Shown: positions 17,451-27,300 of the stretch, in pieces | Numbering within the stretch: the first letter of the stretch is position 1 | Layout of the letters: the number at the start of each line of letters is the position of its first letter | Assembly: GCF_024498135.1 (NCBI RefSeq) | Contig: NZ_JANHOH010000001.1 | Location: 2,294,001-2,358,000 of the forward strand | Length of the DNA: 64,000 nt | DNA from: Mucilaginibacter aquariorum | GTDB taxonomy: Bacteria; Bacteroidota; Bacteroidia; Sphingobacteriales; Sphingobacteriaceae | Direction of reading: 5' to 3' | Translations under genes and position numbers: made by a program | The notes under the pieces: generated by a model | Told to the model about the DNA's origin: nothing | Database searches by the model: none | The model's input: only the letters and a program-made list of their open reading frames with translations

Positions 17451-18907
17451 CCTAACAAGGCTATTATAGCATTCAGTTCTTTTTGAACAGCATTTAGCTC
17501 AACAATAGCTTTTTTTGCTATCTCCGCAGGATCTTCAATGTTAAAATTCTCGGCAAAATTTTGGTCTTCGGTTAGGCCTAAATCCAAATTATCCTCAAGC
17601 AATTTAATTTCTTTTCTGCTAAAGCATTTCCAGGCTCGGTCAACAATTTTTGACCGTTCTGTATCGCTAACAATTCCATCGAATTGTGTCCTGATGTTTT
17701 CTAAACTAATCCCACCGGTATATGCAATTACAAAATCCTCGAATACTTTCCGCAAAAATGGCGTTCGTTTACCGAAGGCGGGAGCGTTAGTCCTCATATC
17801 GTAAAACCATACGTTTTTAGTATTTCCAGTGTCTGTCTTTCCCCTCGTAAAAAACAAGACATTCGTTTTTACGCCTGCGGCATAAAAAATACCGGTTGGT
17901 AATCTTAAAATGGTATGCAAGTCACATTTATCCATCAGGTCCTGTCGTATTTTACGACCGTCTCCGTCTTCGAAAAGAACATTATCAGGGAGCACAACAG
18001 CAGCTCTCGCTTTGCCGTCCTTTTTAAGGGAGCGGTAAATGTGCTGTAAAAAGTTAAGCTGTTTATTGGCGGTAGCGAAGGTAAAGTCATCTCTTGACGG
18101 GCGTTCACCGCCTTGTTTGGTTCCGAAAGGCGGATTGGCCAGCACGCCGTCAAAGTTCTTGAATGATTTCCCGAGGTCGGACAACGTATCACCCATGGCG
18201 ATCTGACTTTCAAGTCCGTGTAATTTGGCATTCATTAAGGCCAGTCGGTGTGCATCCTGTACCAGTTCGCAACCGCTAAAAGCTTCTTCGATCTGGAATT
18301 TCCGCTCTTTGGCGCTTAATTCGTAGTAATGATCGTGTCTTTCACGGAGGTAATGATCGGCGGCAATCATAAAGCCAAATGTTCCCGCGGCGGGGTCATT
18401 CCAGCGTTCCCCCAATTTGGGCGCCAGGAGTTCCACCATGACATTGATCAGGGGACGGGGGGTAAAATATTGCCCCGCGCCGCTTTTCTTTTCGCCGGCG
18501 TTTTTTTCGAGTAGTTCTTCGTAAATGGTGGCGATTTTGTCCTGTTCCTGTTCATCAAACCAATCAATGGCATCAATGCTGGTAATCAGCGTTCTTAGGT
18601 TAACCGGTTTCCGGAGGGTGGTAGAAGCGTTGGTGTATATCTCCTTGATCGTCGCATTGGTGGATTTGCTGCTGATATTGGCCAGCAGGTCGCGGTACCG
18701 GTCAAATAGCGCTTTGTTATCTGTTAATCCTTTTAAAGTGGACCAACGGTATTCTTCCGGCAATTCGCTTTCAAATTTTTTTAGTTCTGAGAGGCGTAGG
18801 AAGAGGATATAAGTAAGTTCATTCAAATACTGGTGATAGGTTACCCCATCATCCCGTAATACATTACATAGGTTCCAAAGTTTATTCGCTATTTCGTCTG
18901 CACTCAT
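17447..18907 (-). CDS. hsdM: Type I restriction-modification N6-adenine methyltransferase
   Basis: The 486-residue protein has the HsdM N-terminal helical domain, then SGAGQYFTPRPLINVMV, the SAM-binding motif I DPAAGTFGF at residues 171-179, and the catalytic motif IV NPPF at residues 258-261. It is full-length, with no visible lesions. It lies 3 nt after hsdR and overlaps hsdS by 4 nt. It methylates adenine in the target defined by HsdS and protects host DNA. Confidence 0.95.
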   Translation of the reverse strand: MSADEIANKLWNLCNVLRDDGVTYHQYLNELTYILFLRLSELKKFESELPEEYRWSTLKGLTDNKALFDRYRDLLANISSKSTNATIKEIYTNASTTLRKPVNLRTLITSIDAIDWFDEQEQDKIATIYEELLEKNAGEKKSGAGQYFTPRPLINVMVELLAPKLGERWNDPAAGTFGFMIAADHYLRERHDHYYELSAKERKFQIEEAFSGCELVQDAHRLALMNAKLHGLESQIAMGDTLSDLGKSFKNFDGVLANPPFGTKQGGERPSRDDFTFATANKQLNFLQHIYRSLKKDGKARAAVVLPDNVLFEDGDGRKIRQDLMDKCDLHTILRLPTGIFYAAGVKTNVLFFTRGKTDTGNTKNVWFYDMRTNAPAFGKRTPFLRKVFEDFVIAYTGGISLENIRTQFDGIVSDTERSKIVDRAWKCFSRKEIKLLEDNLDLGLTEDQNFAENFNIEDPAEIAKKAIVELNAVQKELNAIIALLG

Positions 18908-18910
18908 GCT

Positions 18911-21900
18911 TTAGGCGGATTGGTTGTATAAGTTTTCGTTAATGGTATTGATCACCTCGGTTAAGCGGTTCTCAAATATCTTGTTTAATTTCTGGAAACC
19001 GCCCGCATCATCAAATGGCGCCTGGTCCAAGTCCTGCGGCTGAAGGATGGTTTCCCGGAGTAATTGCAGCTCAAAGCGGTCGATCCATTTTTCCTGCACT
19101 TTGCTCCAGGGATGCAGGTTCCGGACCTGGGCGATGGCCCGTTTGATGCGTTGCTCATGACTGACCAGGACATTTCCAACCGCAAGAGTACGGATAAATG
19201 AAATGATATCGGCGGCAATTTCCTGATTTTTGGCGGCTTTCCAGGCAGTCTTCAGGGTGTTGGCATTGTAGCCTTCCCGATCGAGGATGATCATCAGTTC
19301 GCGTAAGGATTTACGGTCCAGCTCTCTGGGGCGGGTACAAATGATGTTTAGGGCGTCGATGGTGTTCTGGTTGACTTTGATAAAGCGGGCAAAACTTTCG
19401 AGGTAATCTTCCGGCTGCTGACCTTTTCCGTAACCTCTTTCGGTCTCCAGGAATTCATCGGGATGTTCAGAGTATAAGATGTTTTTGGGCGCGGGCCTCA
19501 AATCGTCTAAAAAAGGCCACAACAGCCCCAGTTTGGAAATACGCTGGATACCTACTGCTGTGGAGTTACCTTTAAAGAAAGCAATCAGTTCGTCAGGGCT
19601 TTCGGCACCGGCTAAGTAATGGAAGGTTTCCAGGTCGGCTGCATCCATCAGTCTTTGCTTGCGTTGTAATTTGGCCAGGATCTGTTCGATCTGTTTCCGG
19701 GCGCGGTCGTCGCGATCAATATGTTCCAGTTCACCCGCCAGTTGGGCAAAGGTGGTACTGGGATTGACGACAACGGGCTGCATCTGGGTATAGTCTTCCA
19801 GGATATCATAAACGCCCACGGCATCATAGATCTTAAAGGTCTCCTTTCCGATATCCGTGCAAAGGCGGGTGGCCCGTCCAAGCATCTGTTCGTAGAGGAT
19901 ACGGGATTTAACTCGCCGGAGGAAGACTATGTTGCTGATCGCCGGAACGTCGATCCCGGTAGTTAACAAATCGACCGTAACGGCGATGCTGGGGTAACAT
20001 TCGTTTTTAAAGCGTTTGACTTGTTCCTCCGGGTCATAAGACTTGCCGGTGATTTTTTGAATGGCATCATCGGCAACATCTATGCCCTTTTTTTGAAACT
20101 CGTCCTTGAGCAAATGGACGATGGTATCGGCGTGCTCATCGGTCGCGGCGAAGATCAGGGTTTTCGCTTCGTCGTCCGGATCGAGTTTTTCCACCAGTTG
20201 TGCAACGACGGTCCGGTTGAAAGCTTCCGTGAGCACGGATTTATTGAAGCCGGATACATCGATACTGAGTTCATCCTGCAGCTGGGCCAGTTCAATAAGG
20301 CTGTTGCTTTCCTGATCCAATGCTTTAGGCCTTTCACCGCGTGCCCAGGTGATCCCCTCCTGGTTGAGCCTGGTTTTAATGATAAACGGCGGGTCATGAT
20401 CAACAAGGAACCCGTCGATGACGGCTTCGCGGTAGGAATAGGTATAAACCGGTGTGCCAAAGATCTCACTGGTATGCAGCGCGGGCGTAGCGGTCAAGCC
20501 GATGGCAAAAGCATCAAAATAATCCAGCACCATTCGGTACTTGCTCACATAATCCTGCTGATCTTTAAACTCCAGGTCGAGTTCATCAATTTCCCGGTCC
20601 AGCAGGTAGCCACGGTGTGCTTCGTCAATGATAATGCAATCATAAGTATCGATGGCGGGGATGTCGTTTTCGGAATCGTTATAAAAAAGACGCTTGACCA
20701 TGCCCTGAACAGTCGCGAAATGCAAGCGCGTGTCTGCGTCCGGCAAGGCCTCTTTAAAGCCGCGCGTCTCATAGACTTCGGCAAAAGTGTTCAAATCGAT
20801 TACGCGGTTATCCTTAAAGGCATTGATGGCCTGGATACCCAATAAGGTGCGGTCAACAAGAAAGAGGATGCGCCTGAAACGGTTGGTCTGGATGAGTTGA
20901 TAACAAAGCCCGATGATTGTCCGTGTTTTGCCGGTACCGGTCGCCATTGCGATCAATGCACGGTTTCGCTGGGGCTCATGGATGATCACGTCTTCAAGTT
21001 TTCGGATGGCTTTGAGTTGGTATGGACGGAGGTTCAATCCCGTGCTGCTGGCCAGAAAATCAAGTGGGGCGTTTTCCAGTTTTTGGTTGGCTGTCTGCAT
21101 ATCCTGCGCTAAAAGCTTGACCAGGCCATCAGGCGATGGCCAACCTTGTAAAGGGCGGGCGGTATTATGGCGTTGACGGACATCGAGGAACCAAACCCCG
21201 CTTTTGGTTTTGATCTGTTCCAGGTAAGGGCGGCCATTGGTGGAAAACAGGAAGGGCACGCCGTATTCTTCCCATGACCCAAGCAATGTCGCATTCTTTT
21301 GCGGGGCCGCCAGTTTTGCATAAATTTTGGATTGGCCCAGATCGGTCGATATATCCTGGGCATATTTTTTGGCTTCCGCGATGCCATAAAGAGTAGTACC
21401 TATGAATAAAGCGTAATCAGCCCAAAGGCCGCCAACCGGCCATTCCGCTATCGCCATATTTTTGCCGCGATGCGGCAGTGTCTTTTGTGTTTTAAAATTG
21501 AATTGAACGGTATCTGCCTCCCATCCGGCGAGACGCAGCTGGGCGTCGATGAGTTCCCGGGTCTCTGCCTCGGACATATTGATCTTTTTGACGGCCTTTT
21601 CCGAGCGGAGCCGGATTTGTTCCTGTTGCTGTTCCGTGAGACCTCCTGTTTTCCGTTCGGCGAGCAGCGCATCAAATCTTTGTTGCAGTTCGTTAAACTC
21701 TTCCTCCAAACGGATCAACACCTGATCGGACTCCACAGCTTCGGGTAGCTGAAAGCTTGTTTCTGTTAGCGTCACGGCCTGTTTGGTATAGGTCTGGTAA
21801 AACCACCGCGCAGCTTTATAAGCCGATAACAGCATGTTTTGGGCATCGACTGTGGTACCTTTGCTTTGGTGTGCGGCAATATTGCCTTTATCCTTGATAG

Positions 21901-22159
21901 TAAACAGCATATCCCGGATGGTGGCTGGGAGTATTTGGGCAAATCCTAAATCCTTCAAACGGTTATGAAAGCTGTTCTCGACCGGGAATTCCAGTTGGTG
22001 CTCATCAAATAAATAAATAGTCAATGTTTCGCCAAATTGCCGGAGTTTGATCAGGCAGACCACGGGGTCATTTTTTTGAAAATATCCTTCAGCAGCTTGC
22101 CCAATATTAAAGAGCAGCGGGTATTCCGGTTCCAGAAAGCTAAAATTGGATATGATCAT
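18911..22159 (-). CDS. hsdR: Type I restriction endonuclease, HsdR
   Basis: The ATG at 22159 (MIISNFSFLEPEYPLLFN) is preferred; an upstream frame to 22252 adds an unlikely Cys-rich leader. The 1082-residue protein has an N-terminal DUF4145-like domain (GQAAEGYFQKND, KLRQFGETL) and an endonuclease region with DYALFIGTTLYGIAEAKK (the D ... E-x-K nuclease motif). A superfamily 2 motor follows, with IAMATGTGKTRT around residue 405, IIDEAHRG, GLTATP and GRATR. It is the first gene of the hsdRMS-ptuAB operon. It translocates DNA and cleaves unmodified invaders. Confidence 0.94.
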   Translation of the reverse strand: MIISNFSFLEPEYPLLFNIGQAAEGYFQKNDPVVCLIKLRQFGETLTIYLFDEHQLEFPVENSFHNRLKDLGFAQILPATIRDMLFTIKDKGNIAAHQSKGTTVDAQNMLLSAYKAARWFYQTYTKQAVTLTETSFQLPEAVESDQVLIRLEEEFNELQQRFDALLAERKTGGLTEQQQEQIRLRSEKAVKKINMSEAETRELIDAQLRLAGWEADTVQFNFKTQKTLPHRGKNMAIAEWPVGGLWADYALFIGTTLYGIAEAKKYAQDISTDLGQSKIYAKLAAPQKNATLLGSWEEYGVPFLFSTNGRPYLEQIKTKSGVWFLDVRQRHNTARPLQGWPSPDGLVKLLAQDMQTANQKLENAPLDFLASSTGLNLRPYQLKAIRKLEDVIIHEPQRNRALIAMATGTGKTRTIIGLCYQLIQTNRFRRILFLVDRTLLGIQAINAFKDNRVIDLNTFAEVYETRGFKEALPDADTRLHFATVQGMVKRLFYNDSENDIPAIDTYDCIIIDEAHRGYLLDREIDELDLEFKDQQDYVSKYRMVLDYFDAFAIGLTATPALHTSEIFGTPVYTYSYREAVIDGFLVDHDPPFIIKTRLNQEGITWARGERPKALDQESNSLIELAQLQDELSIDVSGFNKSVLTEAFNRTVVAQLVEKLDPDDEAKTLIFAATDEHADTIVHLLKDEFQKKGIDVADDAIQKITGKSYDPEEQVKRFKNECYPSIAVTVDLLTTGIDVPAISNIVFLRRVKSRILYEQMLGRATRLCTDIGKETFKIYDAVGVYDILEDYTQMQPVVVNPSTTFAQLAGELEHIDRDDRARKQIEQILAKLQRKQRLMDAADLETFHYLAGAESPDELIAFFKGNSTAVGIQRISKLGLLWPFLDDLRPAPKNILYSEHPDEFLETERGYGKGQQPEDYLESFARFIKVNQNTIDALNIICTRPRELDRKSLRELMIILDREGYNANTLKTAWKAAKNQEIAADIISFIRTLAVGNVLVSHEQRIKRAIAQVRNLHPWSKVQEKWIDRFELQLLRETILQPQDLDQAPFDDAGGFQKLNKIFENRLTEVINTINENLYNQSA

Positions 22160-22256
22160 GCCAGGATGTAAGGTTGGTGAAATTAGTGCATTAATCACTA
22201 AACCGCAAGATAAACAAAAAACAATAGGCCGATGGATACACAGTAACCGCAATTGA

Positions 22257-22440
22257 TTAACTGATCTCCTCCGACAGCGTCAGCGGCTGCCCCTGGTATT
22301 TGATCTTAAGCGGCTGCATCTCCTTACTGATCTTGGTATCGGTGACACGGGCGTTTATGTGGCCGGCATCTGGCCGACGGTCTCAATAGGTACAAGATTG
22401 ATCGATCTCTCGGTAGCGGCAAAGGGATTAGTTTCAACTT
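22257..22440 (-). other. Probable coding remnant between hsdR and the CARF regulator
   Basis: On the minus strand, a frame ending at 22257 reads HINARVTDTKISKEMQPLKI through QGQPLTLSEEIS and stops. An adjacent frame reads NPFAATERSINLVPIETVG and stops near 22345. Both look like real protein text separated by a frameshift, as if the 3' end of a lost gene remained. No family is recognised. Confidence 0.25.
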
Positions 22441-22444
22441 TTCA

Positions 22445-23881
22445 TTACTCATTTAGTCCATAGGTCTGCAATTTGCTTTGCAGGGTGTTAATCGAACCAT
22501 AGCCCAGCCATTTTAGTGCTTGGCTCTTGTTGCCTTTAGCGAGCCGCATCACTTTTTGGATATGGAGTTTTTCTGCATCTTCCCACTTCAGGGAATCGCT
22601 GGCGGTGGGGGTCCGGATTCTGCCAGGCAAGTCAGCCAAGCCGGCTTCCTGATCGTGGAAGACATACAGTTGTGCAATCAGATTCTCTAATTCGCGGATA
22701 TTTCCGGGAAAGGGGTAGGCTAAAAGCGCTGCTTGGGCGTCTTTGCTAAGCGTCAAAAGGCGCGCCTTTTTCAATTCGGTTTTTTTCATTTTTAAAAAGT
22801 GGCTGATGAGCGCTTCGCGTTCTTCTGGCAGCATTGCAGCCAGGTCTGGCAGGACAAGCTCGGTCACCGCAAGGCGGTAATATAGGTCCCAACGGAATTT
22901 TTCCTGACGGCAAAGTTCTGGCAAGTCGCGGTTCGTCGCGGCGATTACCCGCACATTGGTTTTTAAAGGATCATTAGAGCCCAGGGGCAGGACCTCTTGC
23001 TCTTGAAGGGCTCTAAGCAAACTTTGCTGCATATAGGGCGAAATATCACCGATCTCGTCCATGAACAATGTTCCTCCTTTGGCTGCTTCGAAGAGGCCCT
23101 TGGTATCTTTATCTGCTCCGGTGAAAGCGCTTTTCTTGAAGCCGAACAGGCGGGCTTCCAACAATTGGTCGCTGAAAGCAGAGCAGTTGACCGGCAGGAA
23201 AGGAAAGCCTGCGCGGCCCGATTGATCGTGGATATGCCTGGCGAGTTGTTCTTTACCAGTACCGCTGCTCCCGAGGATCAGAGCGGTCACTTTATCCGTC
23301 CGGGCGATCATGGCCGCCTTCGCATACACTCGCTGGATAGATGGTACGAGCAGGTGCCCTATCTTGTCTTGCCCGGGCTTACTCATCCGTTCTTCCAATA
23401 TCACGGCGCTGACCGGCGCGGTGGAAAAAGCGACGTCGATGATCAGCCGTTCGGGCTTTTTGCTTTTTGAGCGGTTAGCGGGGCGTACCTGCAGCAGCCT
23501 GGTTCGCAGGTTCAGGGTGGTGTGGCAAACATACCAGGCTACCTGCATGGCCGAGGTGCCGGGAGAATAAAAGATATCAATATCGTCGTTGGGATATTGC
23601 AACAACAGGGTTTCCACCTTTTCTTTAATCTGGCCAATATCAATCAGGTCGTCAACCGCCATGTAGCGGATCTCGATTTTATCCCGGTGTTCGGGGAATA
23701 ATACTTTAAGCCTGGCCGTCAAATGTTCGGCTAGCGTATCGTCGCCTACGGCAGAACTGAGCAGCAAGTGCTTGTCATAGTCAAAAAAGTTCTTGTAAAA
23801 ATTAACCGTCGGGCCGTCATCGTTTACCGCCCCATCTTTAAAATCGTTGTTTTTGGCCAACCAAGAAGCTAAAATTTTCAT
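22445..23881 (-). CDS. CARF-like sensor / sigma-54 activator (RtcR-like bEBP)
   Basis: The ATG at 23881 (MKILASWLAKNND) gives 478 residues; a TTG at 23896 would add five. Residues 1-150 look like a CARF Rossmann domain, including KHLLLSSAV and the ligand-loop motif FYSPGTSAM (about 104-112). The AAA+ domain follows: GSSGTGKE (204-211), SAFTGA (251-256, Gly-to-Ser variant of the GAFTGA sigma-54 contact loop), TLFMDE (271-276) and NVRVIAATNRDLPE. The C-terminal 40 residues hold a Fis-type HTH (NKSQALKWLGYGSINTLQSK). The only characterised relative with this order is RtcR, which senses RNA ends. The ligand here may be a cyclic oligonucleotide or RNA-end product; that is inference. It is divergent from the YegP-Druantia genes and probably activates them. 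Confidence 0.85.
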   Translation of the reverse strand: MKILASWLAKNNDFKDGAVNDDGPTVNFYKNFFDYDKHLLLSSAVGDDTLAEHLTARLKVLFPEHRDKIEIRYMAVDDLIDIGQIKEKVETLLLQYPNDDIDIFYSPGTSAMQVAWYVCHTTLNLRTRLLQVRPANRSKSKKPERLIIDVAFSTAPVSAVILEERMSKPGQDKIGHLLVPSIQRVYAKAAMIARTDKVTALILGSSGTGKEQLARHIHDQSGRAGFPFLPVNCSAFSDQLLEARLFGFKKSAFTGADKDTKGLFEAAKGGTLFMDEIGDISPYMQQSLLRALQEQEVLPLGSNDPLKTNVRVIAATNRDLPELCRQEKFRWDLYYRLAVTELVLPDLAAMLPEEREALISHFLKMKKTELKKARLLTLSKDAQAALLAYPFPGNIRELENLIAQLYVFHDQEAGLADLPGRIRTPTASDSLKWEDAEKLHIQKVMRLAKGNKSQALKWLGYGSINTLQSKLQTYGLNE

Positions 23882-23889
23882 ATCATTTT

Positions 23890-23916
23890 TTGACAATTAA
23901 AATCAATAATTGACAA
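23890..23916. promoter_or_regulatory. Candidate enhancer (UAS) for the CARF activator
   Basis: TTGACAATTA (23890-23899) and TAATTGACAA (23907-23916) share the direct repeat TTGACAA. Inside them CAATTA and TAATTG form a perfect inverted repeat around a 7-nt spacer. The element lies about 40-70 bp upstream of the -24 box. This fits a binding site for the Fis-type HTH of the adjacent sigma-54 activator, which could also repress its own gene from here. Confidence 0.55.
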
Positions 23917-23957
23917 CAATATAGAAATAATTCGCCAAATATAAGAGGTTTTATGAG

Positions 23958-23973
23958 TGGCAAGGTTTTCGCA
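23958..23973 (+). promoter_or_regulatory. Sigma-54 (-24/-12) promoter
   Basis: TGGCAAGGTTTTCGCA matches the sigma-54 consensus TGGCACGNNNNTTGCW at 10 of 12 fixed positions. It has the essential GG (23959-23960) and GC (23971-23972) with exactly 10 nt between them. The start point would be near 23984, about 15 nt before the YegP ATG. Placement next to a sigma-54 activator gene makes a chance match unlikely. Confidence 0.75.
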
Positions 23974-23998
23974 AGTCCCTAATCAAATTATTTAAACT

Positions 23999-24331
23999 AT
24001 GGAAAATCCAAAATTTCAGGTGTTCAAGGGCACCAACCAACAGTTCTACTTTCATTTGAAAGCCCGCAATGGTGAAAAGATCCTCAGCGGTGAAGGTTAC
24101 ACTACCAAACAAGCCTGTCTGAACGGCATCGCATCTGTGAAAACCAATGCCCCTTATGACAGCCGCTACGAGCGTAAGGATCAAGTCTACAATTACACCT
24201 TCAATTTGAAAGCGGGTAATGGCGAGATCATTGGACGGAGTGAAAATTACACCACTGCAGCCGGCCGTAACAACGGCATCGATGCCGTTAAGCGTGATGC
24301 GCCGGGAGCACCTACTGAAGACCTTAGCTAA
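23999..24331 (+). CDS. YegP/DUF1508 family protein
   Basis: The 110-residue protein is made of two DUF1508 repeats: FQVFKGTNQQFYFHLKARNG with ILSGEGYTTKQACLNGI, and YTFNLKAGNGEIIGRSENYT with AGRNNGIDAVKRDAP. DUF1508 proteins are small beta-alpha-beta units of uncertain function. It is the first gene after the sigma-54 promoter and is 52 nt from the DruH-like gene, so it probably belongs to the same regulated unit. Confidence 0.88.
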   Translation: MENPKFQVFKGTNQQFYFHLKARNGEKILSGEGYTTKQACLNGIASVKTNAPYDSRYERKDQVYNYTFNLKAGNGEIIGRSENYTTAAGRNNGIDAVKRDAPGAPTEDLS

Positions 24332-24383
24332 ATGGAGTGTAACCGGAAAAAATAGTACATTTAACCACCTTATCCAATTATAA

Positions 24384-27300
24384 ATGAGCGTTTTTAACGA
24401 GTTATTAGCATCCCGCCAGTTAGGCCGCCATAGTGGTCAGGCTTTATGGGCCTACGCCCTGGATGATGCCGGGTTCCTTCAATTGAGTCAAACCTTGGCT
24501 GGTGTGTCGAATTCGGAAGAACTGGACCCTGTCGACTGTGCTTTATATTATGCAGAATGGTGGAAAAGATGTTACAACGGCGGCATTCCCTCCAAGCGCG
24601 AGGTATTGGACAGCATCGATGGCCTGCGGGTCACCGATGAGGAACGCTTCTTTCAACTGGCCCGTAAAGGAGGCCAGTTGTTAGGCGTCCGCTGGATCAA
24701 AAACCAAAACACTCTTTATTTTAAGACACTCTTATTGCAGGGCGGCTTGCCCGTCAGGCACATGTCTGCACACAGCGGAAACTATAAAAATTTCTTACTC
24801 AAGATCATAGAGCTTAACCCGTCTACCATAGACGATTTCGCATTCGATAACGACCTGACGGCGCTGCTGCCAAAGACCAGCCGCAATCCGGAGATTTACG
24901 AATGCTGCTTATCAATCGTCAAAGCGATCATGGATAATGACGAAGCTTATTTATCCATCCTGAATGGGAACCGGGAACTCAACGAGATCAGCAGCGAGCT
25001 GCGAGTCAAAAAGCTGAGTTTGCGCGTGCCAGTAAGGAGGACCCGAATTAAGGTGGCGTGGATGCTCGATACCCATAAAAAAAGCATCCGCCTTTACCTG
25101 GCCTTCCCTGAATTCACTACCGAGCAATTTCGCAATCTTTTTATCCGGAACAACGAAGAGGATCAACTTGACTACGTCTACAAATGCTATTACAACGGCG
25201 TCATCGTTTGCAAATTTATCAAAAAAGCGAACGGCCAATATAAAACAGACTGGGTCAACCAGCACGATCTCCTGTGGGACGGCGGAGACCAACTACCGGA
25301 TATTTATTTGACGGGCATTGATGGCAAACGGCACAGCTGTAACGATTTGGTCGGTTATCTGCCCCGATTGGATCAAGCTACCTTATGGACAGCATACGAT
25401 GACACGCAATACACGCTGGAAAAAGGCCGTCATACGACGGGCGATACCGGATTTTTGTTGAGCCTCGCTGCACAGCATGTTTCCGGCGGGGAAGCAATCG
25501 AGGACTTGCAGTTATATGGCGAAGCTTTTCAATTGATCCGGTTCCGGGAAATTATCACAGTCTCCCAGGATGGAGAAGAACGTTTCTTCAAAACATCCAG
25601 CAAGAAGATTGACTGGTATATACTGGACCAACGGCCGAAATGGATTAAAAGGGCTAACTATCCGATCACCGGCAGTAAGCCTCACATCATTGCCGAAGAT
25701 GAGAACGGTCCGATCAAGATCATTGATTTGAAATGGCGGCAAAGCCTATCAATGGGCTGGAATAATTGGAATGTCCCGATACCGGCCGGACTGACCGAGC
25801 TCAAACTGCAGATCGGGGATATCATTGAGTATGACACCTGTTTTATGCTTGGCCGATTGGAGAGGCGTGTACATTCAGAAAGTCTGCACCAAGCCCAGAT
25901 CGAATTGGTCAATAATCTATTTGTCTTTCAAATCAATGAAAACCCCTGGGTTCACATCGATAAAGCTGGACCGCATACGATCACGCTGAATTTGACCAGT
26001 ACCAGTCATATACCGGCCGCTATTCATGGCAGTCTGAGGTCGGCCAACCAGGCCCATGGCCTACAGTTTGAGATGGAGCCGCCTTTTCATGGCGTTGCCA
26101 TTCTTGATCCGGGAGGAGAAGTATTGGCGAATAACAGCAGCCTAACCCTAAACAAACTTTACGGGTACCGGCTGATGACCAATCAGGATCAGCTGATCGT
26201 GAATATGAGCAATACGTCGAAAAAGGACATCATCATATCCGAACCATTGGAACGCGGCCTAAGTTCACTAATGAAATTGGAAGATAAGATCATTCAGCTT
26301 TACGCCCTTTCCGATATTATGGACAGCACATCAGAGATCCTGTTGGAGATCGCCGAGCAAAAGCAATTTGGTCAAATCAAGCTAGCTGAATACCGCATTC
26401 AGAGGTATGAACAGCGGATCGCCTGGAACTTAGATGATCAGCAACGTCTGCAGTTGCAAACCGCGCCGCTTCAACCCGAGCTTTTTGCAGTACCTCTGGA
26501 TTGCGCACTAGATGAATTGTACTTGCGCGACCTGGTCTGGCAAGACGGCATCTACACTTTCCGAAACGAAAACAGTCCGGAAAAGTACATTGCTTTCTGT
26601 GGCAAAGAAGTGAGGATTCAGCCGGAGTTTATCTGCAGCGACTCGCTGCACGAACAAACCAGCGCTGAGGACCGGCTCGAACGGATTAACCAGTTGCGTG
26701 ACGAGTTACTGACGGCAGGTGCTGATGAAGAAATTTGGCAGCGCTTATTGGCTTACTTCCGCATTTGTCAACAAAACGCTTTAACCTACGCTACGTTCGA
26801 CATTTTGCGAGCTGCCAGCTTTTCTTCAGAACTGGCCGCCAGGGTCTTTGTGTTCCTGGCTTACTCTGACGAAACGGAAACGTTTATCAGCGAATCCTGC
26901 GGACTGCTGGAACGCGATATTGGCTTCTGTTTCCATTGGGCCGCCCGTGAGCACTGGTTGGCTGCCACAGAATGGATAGGCTTTCAGTCAGATGAAGAAG
27001 TCGCAGAATTAATTTTTGGTAACATTTTCCAATATTTTGAGGAGCAGCAACCCGCTGAAAGCTTTAAGGAAACTGCCGGTTATATTTTTCGTGATACGAG
27101 GCCAAGGTTGAAACAGGGTTTCCACCTCAACACCGAGATCAGCAAAATGCGGAGTTTGCTAGGATCAAAGGTATTGGCCGAGTTACCCAAAAAATGCCCT
27201 AAAGTTCCAGAAGCTTTTAAAAGCATCATTGGGGTCAATGCTGACTTGGCTAATGTCAAACTCTTGCTTAAATCACCGGTAACGGTGGCGCTTTCCATCG

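Noticed and set aside
20021..20845. 274-codon plus-strand frame
   Set aside because: Fully antisense to hsdR, whose helicase motifs are intact; no family-like text in the plus frame.
22445..23881. CARF domain as evidence of a type III CRISPR system
   Set aside because: No CRISPR array, cas10 or other cas gene is visible in the window; CARF-like sensors also occur outside CRISPR, as in RtcR.
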